The notes under the pieces: generated by a model | The model's input: the letters and a program-made list of their open reading frames with translations, nothing else | Database searches by the model: none | What the model was told of the DNA's origin: nothing | Program-made: the position numbers and the translations under genes | Origin: JAWOGN01 sp046496815 | GTDB lineage: Bacteria; Desulfobacterota; DSM-4660; Desulfatiglandales; Desulfatiglandaceae | DNA length: 13,389 nucleotides | Reading direction: 5' to 3' | NCBI GenBank assembly: GCA_046496815.1 | Contig: JAWOGN010000305.1 | Span: forward strand, 1 to 13,389 | Shown: positions 1-5,702 of the stretch, piece by piece | Numbering within the stretch: the first letter of the stretch is position 1 | Layout: every line of letters starts with the position of its first letter

Positions 1-2
1 AG

Positions 3-53
3 ATCATCGTAAGGGCTTTGAAGCGAAAACAGATCCGCCTGGTAAAAGCCTAG
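3..53 (+). CDS. Possible C-terminal end of an upstream plus-strand gene (partial)
   Basis: One plus-strand frame entering at base 3 reads 16 sense codons (IIVRALKRKQIRLVKA) and stops at TAG 51-53. That TAG lies inside the CTAG at the left edge of the 150-bp palindromic element. The basic, amphipathic tail would suit a protein C terminus, but 16 codons cannot identify a gene, and the opposite strand is also open over the same bases. If real, the element inserted exactly at the stop codon and kept it intact. Confidence 0.22.
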   Translation: MIVRALKRKQIRLVKA

Positions 54-199
54 GAGACTGTCCGAGAATGAGGAATTTTTTTCAAGATCAAGGAAGGCGA
101 AAATTATAACCACAGGAATACATTTAAGTATTTCGAGGATTATAATTTGAGCCTGACACAGAGATTGGGGAAAATAGCCATTCTCGGACAGCCTCCTAG
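50..199 (+). mobile_element. 150-bp palindromic MITE-like element, copy 1
   Basis: The element begins and ends with CTAG. Its outer 21 bases (50-70) are the reverse complement of 179-199 with one mismatch (A57 against C192). Two inner arms are perfect: AAATTATAA (101-109) with TTATAATTT (140-148), and AATAC (117-121) with GTATT (128-132). All three pairs share the same centre (124.5), so the whole unit is one imperfect palindrome able to form a long hairpin. It contains no ORF of useful size. A second copy at 9754-9903 is the same length, in the same orientation and differs at one base. If TA inside CTAG is the duplicated target, the layout matches IS630/Tc1-mariner-type insertion and suggests a non-autonomous derivative moved in trans; no transposase is present to confirm this. 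The right edge lies 10 bp beyond the dehydratase stop codon, so its transcript hairpin may help end that mRNA. Confidence 0.85.
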
Positions 200-209
200 G
201 TGATGAAGC

Positions 210-1136
210 TCACCCGACCTGTTTTTGCCACGCCCTCAAAAGAGAGAGGTTGACGCCTGCGCCGCCGCAGACGATCACCATGACCGTTTTGAGATTTTTT
301 AAAGGCTCCATGCGGTCGTAAATCACCGAAAGCGCAGCCCCGCATGCAGGTTCCACGAGAATCCGATGATCGTCTGCGAAACGTAAACACGCCTCAACCG
401 CAGCACGGTCGGAAACCGTCCAAGGCTGAATCGCATGTCGGTGTGTCCATGCCAGCGCTTCCTCAGCGACGGTTCTGGCGCCGAGACTGGTGGCGACCGA
501 CGCGATTTCATCGAGCGTAACGAGGTGCCCCGCCGTCACAGCGGCGGAAAAGGAGGCGGCACCTTCGGTTTCTACGGCGATGACAGGAATATCGGTCCAT
601 CCGACTTGGTGCAATCCCTCCAAAACTCCGCAGAGGAGACCACCCCCGCCCACCGACAATACAATCGCATCGGGCTTTAAGCGTATCCCGGCAATCTCCT
701 CAATCATGGACGCGTGCCCGCGCCAGATAAGCGGATCGTCAAATGGATGAATGTAAGCGGTCCCCGCTTGCTTCGACAGCTCGGACGCGTAGGCATGGGC
801 ATCATCCCAGGATTTGCCATGCTCAATGACGGTTGCATTTTCCCTGCGAATCGTCTCCCTCATAAAAACAGGCGTGGTTTCGGGGACCACGACAATAACC
901 TCTGCGCCCAGGGCACGGCCTGAATAGGCAACGGCATATCCCGCGTTTCCTCCCGATGAGCAGACCAGTCGGGTTGCGCCGGCCTCATGGCGGGCCTGAC
1001 AGGCGTATCCAATCCCGCGGATCTTAAAAGACCCGGTGGGTTGCAAGGCTTCCATCTTTAAGAGAACCATCGCGCCGGAGGTCTTGCTCAGCGATCTTGA
1101 TTCCCAGGTCGGCGTTTGCCGATGAAGTGATAGCAT
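210..1136 (-). CDS. L-serine/L-threonine dehydratase, SDS/SDSL type (PLP fold type II)
   Basis: This 308-residue cytosolic enzyme should convert L-serine to pyruvate or L-threonine to 2-oxobutanoate, releasing ammonia (EC 4.3.1.17/19). It aligns almost end to end, from memory, with the mammalian SDS/SDSL proteins. The PLP lysine is K38 in GSFKIRG, the substrate loop is SSGGNAG (60-66, N64), the phosphate-binding glycine run is GGGG (163-166), the PFDDPLIW motif is at 131-138, and a CGG stretch near residue 290 closes the cofactor site. There is no ACT regulatory domain, unlike biosynthetic IlvA. Residue 62 is Gly, as in human SDSL, where SDS has Ala. The ATG start has GAGG about 13 nt upstream, and the next ATG upstream is out of frame. 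It lies 71 bp after the metalloprotease stop, so it may be the last gene of a minus-strand run. Family is secure; serine versus threonine preference is not. Confidence 0.9.
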   Translation of the reverse strand: MLSLHRQTPTWESRSLSKTSGAMVLLKMEALQPTGSFKIRGIGYACQARHEAGATRLVCSSGGNAGYAVAYSGRALGAEVIVVVPETTPVFMRETIRRENATVIEHGKSWDDAHAYASELSKQAGTAYIHPFDDPLIWRGHASMIEEIAGIRLKPDAIVLSVGGGGLLCGVLEGLHQVGWTDIPVIAVETEGAASFSAAVTAGHLVTLDEIASVATSLGARTVAEEALAWTHRHAIQPWTVSDRAAVEACLRFADDHRILVEPACGAALSVIYDRMEPLKNLKTVMVIVCGGAGVNLSLLRAWQKQVG

Positions 1137-1207
1137 GATCTGAAGTCATCCTCGGTGGGTATGGGCACCCGCGTCACCCTGGCTCACCCCAAGCCTTTTT
1201 GACCGCA

Positions 1208-2731
1208 TCACTGAACCAATGCGTCAATGAAGCACCCCCCTCCGCCGCCTCCGCCGCTTGAGCTTCGCACGCTGACGTCTGGAGAGACAAAACCAAGGCC
1301 GGAGGGATCTTTTATGACCCCGTCTTTCGGGTCATCATCGTAGGGGCCGTTGTCGGTTATATAGAGCGTTATCTCGGTGCGATCGGCATTAAACACGGCG
1401 CCGTCTCCGGTACCGCCGGAAATGATTTCTCGAGTAAAATCCACCCACTGGGCCGATGATGTGTATTTATACCACCGGTAGCCTGCCGGTGCCGCTTTGG
1501 GCAAATAAATCGTGACACGGGCGGTTTCGCCGGCGAGGCTCGTTTCGAGTTCCATCTCCATCAGGCCATAGGGGAAACTCCCGGGTTTCCCTTGGGTAGT
1601 ATCGATATTGTCCGGATCGACATAGCTGACGTTCAAAAGTCGTCCATCCACACCTTTGACCTCAAGAAATTTGGCTGAAATGGTTTTGTCGGAGTCCACC
1701 GTGATCAATGTCGGATTTTCAGACCCACGCAAGTCCCCACTCCAACCGACAAAAATTCCCCGGTCGCCGACGTCGGGTAAAGGGAGTGCGGTCACCTCCA
1801 CCAGCGTCCCCGCTTCATAGATCCCTCCGTCCGGAACAAGCCCCACATCGCCTTCCCCGACTGCTTCGATCGTGAGTGTAAATTGCGGTGCCGGGTCAAA
1901 AGTGGCGGTGATGTCTTTGTCCTTGTTCATGGTGACGGTTTCAGGGTTCTTGGATCCATTGAGGTCGTCGCTCCACGCACTGAATACCCACCCCAGCTCG
2001 GCCACTGCCGTCAAGCTTACGGGCGCGCCTGCAGCGTAGACACCGCCGTCCGGGTTAAGCGTCACACCGCCCTGACCCACCACATGCACGGCGAGGGAAT
2101 ATTCCACATCCGGGCCTGGATACAGATAGGAAATGCCGGCGGCATCGTCCGGATCCAGTGTCCGCTTTTTGATTTCCCCGAGAGAAATATACCCGTACAT
2201 GGTTTTCTCAACATCGTTCGGCCCATACAAATCATCCAAGCTCAGGGAATGCCCCAGCTCGTGGGTACAGGCGTTTTGCACATCAAAGCCGCCCGGTGAG
2301 CCGGTGGTATTCCAGGAATACGTGGTGTTAAAACGAATATCGCTGTCCAGGATCTCACCTGAATCCGTGAGGTACCAAAACGTGTTCTGGGCGAGAGCCC
2401 CTCCATCCAGAACGCCGAAGCTGATTGTATTCCTTTTGTCATTCACCCCGTAAGAAGTGCTGGTTGTCGTACCCCCATACGCAAAAGCGAAGGAGGAAGA
2501 CCCCACATCCGTCCAGGTCTGCGCAGCCGCCCGGATTTTGGAGATACTGTCGAGAGGTCCTCCTGACGGGTTTACAAAATAGGTCGCATTTGGATTTGCC
2601 CACTTGATCTCTGCACCTTCTCCGCTCCAACTGACCTCATAAGAGAAGGAATTCCCGAAGCAGCAAACCACACCGACAATCATTGCAAAACAAATGGCGG
2701 TGATTCTACATACACGTTTTCTGTGAGCCAT
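1208..2731 (-). CDS. Secreted matrixin-like zinc metalloprotease with InlB-type repeats and choice-of-anchor U-like domain
   Basis: A 507-residue exported protein. Residues 1-30 form a signal peptide (basic start, hydrophobic 10-26). The catalytic part spans about 35-205: HELGH (157-161) gives two zinc His and the catalytic Glu, D167 sits where the third ligand is expected, and KTMYGY (M178) is a Met-turn, followed by the DPDDAAGISYLYP ending seen in M10-like proteases. The usual Gly three residues after the second His is Ser164, and the third ligand is Asp rather than His. Two Flg_new_2/divergent InlB B-type repeats follow (about 210-280 and 284-355, each with GG(V/I)Y.AG and a W/FSxW-like core). 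Residues about 370-480 resemble the choice-of-anchor U domain (IYLPKAAPAGYRWYKY, VFNADRTEITLYITDNG). The tail is seven Gly, then CFIDALVQ. The start has AAGGA about 11 nt upstream, overlapping the stop region of the preceding gene, so the two are probably translationally coupled. Surface or secreted proteolysis is inferred; the substrate is unknown. Confidence 0.85.
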   Translation of the reverse strand: MAHRKRVCRITAICFAMIVGVVCCFGNSFSYEVSWSGEGAEIKWANPNATYFVNPSGGPLDSISKIRAAAQTWTDVGSSSFAFAYGGTTTSTSYGVNDKRNTISFGVLDGGALAQNTFWYLTDSGEILDSDIRFNTTYSWNTTGSPGGFDVQNACTHELGHSLSLDDLYGPNDVEKTMYGYISLGEIKKRTLDPDDAAGISYLYPGPDVEYSLAVHVVGQGGVTLNPDGGVYAAGAPVSLTAVAELGWVFSAWSDDLNGSKNPETVTMNKDKDITATFDPAPQFTLTIEAVGEGDVGLVPDGGIYEAGTLVEVTALPLPDVGDRGIFVGWSGDLRGSENPTLITVDSDKTISAKFLEVKGVDGRLLNVSYVDPDNIDTTQGKPGSFPYGLMEMELETSLAGETARVTIYLPKAAPAGYRWYKYTSSAQWVDFTREIISGGTGDGAVFNADRTEITLYITDNGPYDDDPKDGVIKDPSGLGFVSPDVSVRSSSGGGGGGGCFIDALVQ

Positions 2732-2738
2732 TGATGAT

Positions 2739-3281
2739 TTATTCCTTCAAATTTTCCATTGCCACCGCTCTTATTTTTTGAATAAGCGCTTCAAGAGGGA
2801 TATTATTATCAATTTCGCTTCGCTCGCCCGCCACCACAAACCCGCTTTTTCTTGCAACACCATTTTCGTGTATCGTGTACTTCCCCTGAGCCCTACCCAC
2901 AATGTTGAACACATCGGGCCCGTCATCCGCATCTTTCGGCCTCAGAAACAAAAGGACCTTTTCTCTTTTTCTGAGAGGCGATACGTCGGATACCTTGAGA
3001 CCAATCCCGCCAACTTCACCGCCGTCATACTCCACAATGAGCTGATTGCTCGCTGATTTTCCCCGGATCACCCGGGTGATCGTGACGGTTGCGCGTGTGA
3101 TAATTTTTTCTCCGGTCTCACTCCACTGGGATTTCAAATCTTCCACCTCGCCCAAAATGACCATCTTCGAGGCTCGGGTGAGCTTTTCAGTTGTCAACGC
3201 TTCCATGATGGCTGCCGCCTCGCAAGCGAAGCAACAAATCCCGATACAGCATAAAAGTCTCAGGAACAAAAGTCCGCGCAT
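2739..3281 (-). CDS. Small secreted protein of unknown function, paired with the metalloprotease
   Basis: This encodes 180 residues with a signal peptide (MRGLLFLRLLCCIGICCFAC, likely cleaved after EAAA). The mature part looks beta-rich: a GEVEDLKSQW segment, then ITRATVTITRVIRGK, a DGGEVGGIGLKVSD turn and EKVLLFLRP. I do not recognise a named family with certainty. Similar small exported proteins next to M10-like proteases occur in deltaproteobacteria as far as I recall, so an inhibitor, chaperone or assembly partner is possible, but that is inference. The start is well supported by AGGAGG 8 nt upstream of ATG. Its stop is only 7 nt before the protease start, and the protease ribosome site overlaps its last codons, which argues for a two-gene operon with this gene first. 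Five cysteines cluster in the signal region, but none sits in a good lipobox. Confidence 0.7.
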   Translation of the reverse strand: MRGLLFLRLLCCIGICCFACEAAAIMEALTTEKLTRASKMVILGEVEDLKSQWSETGEKIITRATVTITRVIRGKSASNQLIVEYDGGEVGGIGLKVSDVSPLRKREKVLLFLRPKDADDGPDVFNIVGRAQGKYTIHENGVARKSGFVVAGERSEIDNNIPLEALIQKIRAVAMENLKE

Positions 3282-3390
3282 CTCACATCCCTCCTCAAAA
3301 AAGGCTTGGGGGCATTTCGTTGCGAATTATCCGGCCAAGGCAATCGCATGCAAAATTGAAGCCGACTTTTCCCTCTACCGTTAATCGCGC

Positions 3391-4434
3391 TCACGGATGC
3401 GATTTATAAACAACCCGGTGGATACAATTCAGCACCTCATCGATTTGTACTCGGGAAACGTCGAGGTGGGTCACCCCCCTTAAAAGAAATGGCCCTATGG
3501 CCGAAAATCGGATCCCATGGCGCATCATGAGCTCATTGAAGGCGGCCGCAGTGACGTCGAGGCCTGAGATGTCGAAAAACACCAGGTTTGTTTCTACAGG
3601 CTCCACCTTTATCCCCTCAATCTCAGCCAAGCCCTGGGCCAAAGTCCGGGCGTTCGCATGGTCCTCTGCCAGGCGATCCACGTGATGCCTGAGTGCATAT
3701 ACCGCGCCTGCGGCGATGATACCCGCCTGCCGCATGCCCCCGCCAAACTGATGTTTCCAGCGCCACGCCTCCGCGATGAATTCCTTCGAACCCGCAAGCG
3801 CAGCTCCGACAGGCGCTCCCAGCCCTTTGCTGAAATCGATCCACACGGAGTCGAAATGGGCTGCATAGGTCTCCGCGGAAATCCCTGTTGCCACAACGGC
3901 ATTCAACAGACGCGCTCCGTCCATATGCCGATCCAAACCGCGGTCATGGGCCAGGCTGCTCACTTCCGCAATGGTTTCGAGCGGCCATATGCTTCCGCCA
4001 CCCAGGTTTGAAGTCTGCTCGATCAATACCACTCTCGATCGCGGGAAGTGATTCGCTTTCGGCCGAATGGCAGCCTCGATCTGACTGGCTGCAAAAATGC
4101 CCCGTTTGCCTTCAAGCGGAAACATCGTCGCCCCGCTGAGAGCCGAAGGGCCCCCTGTTTCGTAGTGTCGGGTGTGCGCCGTTTGGTCCATGATAATTTC
4201 ATCTCCCGGCCTGCAATAAATGCGGAACGAGATCTGATTACACATGGTCCCGGAGGGTAAGAAAAGCGCATCTTCTGTGTTTAAGAGCTCACAGACCATT
4301 TCGACCAGCGTATTCACTGTTGGATCTTCGTGCTGTTGTTCATCTCCCACATCGGCCTTACTCATGAATTCTCGCATGCCTAAAGTCGGTCTCGTAATGG
4401 TATCGCTATATAGATCAATGTGTATTTTACCCAT
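3391..4434 (-). CDS. ltaE: L-threonine aldolase, low-specificity family (COG2008)
   Basis: This 347-residue PLP enzyme (fold type I) cleaves L-threonine or L-allo-threonine to glycine and acetaldehyde in the cytosol. The N terminus DLYSDTITRPT is the family's opening signature. H87 (AHTRHYE) matches the His that stacks on the PLP ring, GGGS follows at 145-148, HMDGAR (170-175) supplies Asp172 and Arg175 for cofactor binding, and DFSKGLGAPVG holds the Schiff-base lysine K203. The C-terminal LLRGVTHLDVS carries the Arg expected to bind the substrate carboxylate. Length is normal for the family. AGGAGG lies 4 nt before the ATG, a close but strong ribosome site. It is separated by 109 bp from the small secreted gene downstream and 120 bp from the exported gene upstream, so its operon membership is unclear. 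With the nearby serine/threonine dehydratase it suggests hydroxy-amino-acid breakdown. The symbol follows the E. coli family member; substrate stereopreference cannot be read here. Confidence 0.9.
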   Translation of the reverse strand: MGKIHIDLYSDTITRPTLGMREFMSKADVGDEQQHEDPTVNTLVEMVCELLNTEDALFLPSGTMCNQISFRIYCRPGDEIIMDQTAHTRHYETGGPSALSGATMFPLEGKRGIFAASQIEAAIRPKANHFPRSRVVLIEQTSNLGGGSIWPLETIAEVSSLAHDRGLDRHMDGARLLNAVVATGISAETYAAHFDSVWIDFSKGLGAPVGAALAGSKEFIAEAWRWKHQFGGGMRQAGIIAAGAVYALRHHVDRLAEDHANARTLAQGLAEIEGIKVEPVETNLVFFDISGLDVTAAAFNELMMRHGIRFSAIGPFLLRGVTHLDVSRVQIDEVLNCIHRVVYKSHP

Positions 4435-4554
4435 ACCGCCTCCTGTCTCGTTGAATGAACCCCGGAACCCTGTGTAGGTGTATGACCAAGGAACATCCCC
4501 CCCTGGGGTTGACTCGTACCTTGCCTTGCCCTCTCAAAGGGGGGCGTTCAGACA

Positions 4555-5076
4555 CTATTTGGGATTTACGGATAGGTAGGCCGTAATGAATTTGTCAATG
4601 GCGCCGTCCACCTCGGATCGGATATTGTTGGCAAAATTTATGCCGAAACGGGTGTTCGACCAGGTGGCAATTCCTGACACCCTGCTTTTCGGCATTCGCT
4701 CCAGGTAGACATCCTGGCGCAACTTGATCACGGTGGAAATAAAGTAGAACTCGGTGTCTTTCGCGGTAAAAGCTCTTAGCGCCCCAATCATTAAGTCGAG
4801 GCGGGGAGCTCCGGATACCTTCATGCGCTCTTCTTTAGATAAAACTTCAATCCCCGCTGTCCGAAGCTTGGCCTCCAGATCCTTTTGGATCTTATCCTGA
4901 GTCAATCCGTATTCCTCGAATTCATAATCCAAATCGTAAACAATGACACTGAGCGCTTTAACACCTCGCAGCGTTTCCCGCTCGCTCTCGCCATCCGTCG
5001 CGTATCCGGTTGAAGTCGGGATCAACAGGGCAAATGCCGCGATGATCATAAAGGGTCGACGTAATACGTGATACAT
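4555..5076 (-). CDS. Exported protein of unknown function
   Basis: This encodes 173 residues. The N terminus has RR followed by a hydrophobic stretch (about residues 10-20) and a plausible type I cleavage site after GYA (about residue 26), so export to the periplasm or beyond is likely. The mature part starts with an acidic GVKALSVIVYDLDYEFEEYGLTQDKIQKDLEAKLRTAGIEVL segment in two pieces: a beta strand, then a helix typical of small alpha/beta periplasmic domains such as those in CsgG- or lipoprotein-like proteins. The similarity is only in pattern and I do not assign a family. The ATG has AAGGGGAT about 7 nt upstream. Directly upstream lies a strong hairpin with a U-rich tail on the same strand (5111-5151), so expression may depend on read-through or on a promoter after the hairpin. 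The next gene downstream is the threonine aldolase. Confidence 0.65.
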   Translation of the reverse strand: MYHVLRRPFMIIAAFALLIPTSTGYATDGESERETLRGVKALSVIVYDLDYEFEEYGLTQDKIQKDLEAKLRTAGIEVLSKEERMKVSGAPRLDLMIGALRAFTAKDTEFYFISTVIKLRQDVYLERMPKSRVSGIATWSNTRFGINFANNIRSEVDGAIDKFITAYLSVNPK

Positions 5077-5110
5077 GGTTCATCCCCTTCCCATTCATCC
5101 AAACGGATCC

Positions 5111-5151
5111 AAAAACCACAAAGCCCCACCTCTCGCAACGAGAAGCAGGGC
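5111..5151 (-). terminator. Hairpin with U-rich tail (terminator or leader attenuator)
   Basis: Read on the minus strand, GCCCTGCTTCTCG and CGAGAGGTGGGGC form 13 consecutive pairs (three of them G-U) around a 3-nt TTG loop at 5123-5151. TTTGTGGTTTTT follows at once (complement of 5111-5122). The plus strand has no T-run after the stem, so the signal works on the minus strand only. It stands 34 bp before the start of the 173-residue exported gene, which makes it either the end of a short upstream transcript or an attenuator in that gene's leader. Confidence 0.65.
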
Positions 5152-5250
5152 CTATGCTTGATTACCGTTCATTTTTCTTTCAATAGAGGATCGCCTTTTA
5201 GAATTCAGCAGCACATTCAAAAACTCTACAGTCCGAAGTTCTTCTAACAT
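5152..5250 (-). CDS. 32-residue ORF ending at the hairpin (leader peptide or gene remnant)
   Basis: ATG at 5248-5250 opens 32 codons ending in TAG (complement of 5152-5154). The peptide begins MLEELRTVEFLNVLLNSK and continues with a basic RRSSIERK part. The stop is directly followed by the first base of the hairpin stem. No clear ribosome site lies before the ATG. The frame is open 11 codons further upstream to a TGA in the REP-like cluster. The exact junction of stop and terminator suggests a short transcribed unit or the tail of a decayed gene. There is no run of one amino-acid codon as in classical attenuation leaders. I do not recognise the peptide. Confidence 0.25.
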   Translation of the reverse strand: MLEELRTVEFLNVLLNSKRRSSIERKMNGNQA

Positions 5251-5281
5251 ATTGATATTATGAGTTGCGAAAGTCTCGAGC

Positions 5282-5382
5282 CGTCATTCCGGTGAAAGCC
5301 GCAACCCAGTATGATTTCAGAAATTTCCATCATATAAATGCCGGATCCGTCATCCCGGACGAGATCCGGGACCGGCATGACG
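5282..5382. repeat. REP-like palindromic cluster
   Basis: The motif CGTCATTCCGG (from 5282) recurs as CGTCATCCCGG (5348-5358) in the same orientation and as its inverse CCGGCATGACG (5372-5382). The second and third copies form a stem: CGTCAT (5348-5353) with ATGACG (5377-5382), and inside it CCCGGA (5354-5359) with TCCGGG (5365-5370) around a 5-nt loop. CGTCATTCCSG palindromes of this kind are common intergenic repeats in many proteobacteria. The first unit is degraded (GTGAAAGCCGCAACCCAG). Confidence 0.55.
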
Positions 5383-5445
5383 AGAGAACTTTGGACTCTC
5401 AAGTTAAGAAAATATTATGACAAACCGTGAAGAAATGCAAATCAA

Positions 5446-5619
5446 ATGAAGACGAACTTCTCCGCAAAGGATCTATTTGTCTCCGCAGTGACGTGGAAAG
5501 GCGCTTTAGACCAAAAAATACCTGGATGCATCCGACGATTCATAGAAGATGACAATCCATCTGCCTTTGAAAATTCGCTTGAAGTTTTTGCTGTTAGGTA
5601 TAATCTATGGCCCGTATGA
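5446..5619 (+). CDS. Candidate 57-residue ORF of unknown function
   Basis: ATG at 5446 opens 57 codons ending in TGA 5617-5619. The product starts MKTNFSAKDLFVSAVTWKGA and has balanced composition with no signal peptide. Only a poor purine-rich stretch (GAAGAAATG) precedes the start. It overlaps a second small ORF in another frame (5549-5671), so at most one is likely real. It may equally be the remnant of a decayed gene. Confidence 0.22.
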   Translation: MKTNFSAKDLFVSAVTWKGALDQKIPGCIRRFIEDDNPSAFENSLEVFAVRYNLWPV

Positions 5620-5671
5620 TGATGCCGATGTGGACGATCCGGGGCGTATCGTCGAGACTCCTGCCGGCTGA
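5549..5671 (+). CDS. Candidate 40-residue ORF, basic-hydrophobic start and acidic end
   Basis: ATG at 5549 opens 40 codons to TGA 5669-5671, 31 bp before the GTPase gene. The N-terminal half is basic and hydrophobic (PLKIRLKFLLLGIIYG), resembling a signal anchor, and the rest is acidic (PYDDADVDDPGRIVETPAG). No ribosome site is evident. It overlaps the 57-residue candidate in a different frame. It could be a leader ORF of the GTPase operon, or chance. Confidence 0.2.
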   Translation: MTIHLPLKIRLKFLLLGIIYGPYDDADVDDPGRIVETPAG

Positions 5672-5702
5672 ATCTTCAGCGAGTTGACAAAAAGGAGATG
5701 GT

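Larger units (their letters stand above)
5077..5702. other. Divergent intergenic region, 626 bp
   Basis: This is the spacer between the minus-strand exported gene and the plus-strand GTPase gene. From left to right it holds the hairpin terminator (5111-5151), a 32-codon minus-strand ORF whose stop abuts the hairpin (5152-5250), a REP-like cluster (5282-5382), two overlapping tiny plus-strand ORFs (5446-5619 and 5549-5671) and a clean ribosome site before the GTPase (AAAGGAG, about 5 nt before ATG 5703). A perfect TATAAT lies at 5599-5604. The best -35 partner, TTGAAG at 5579-5584, is spaced by only 14 bp, so I do not call a promoter with confidence. Confidence 0.6.

Noticed and set aside
4535..4555. 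Hairpin GCCCTCTCAAAGGGGGGC as a terminator after the exported gene
   Set aside because: The pairing is short and irregular, with no T-run on the relevant strand.
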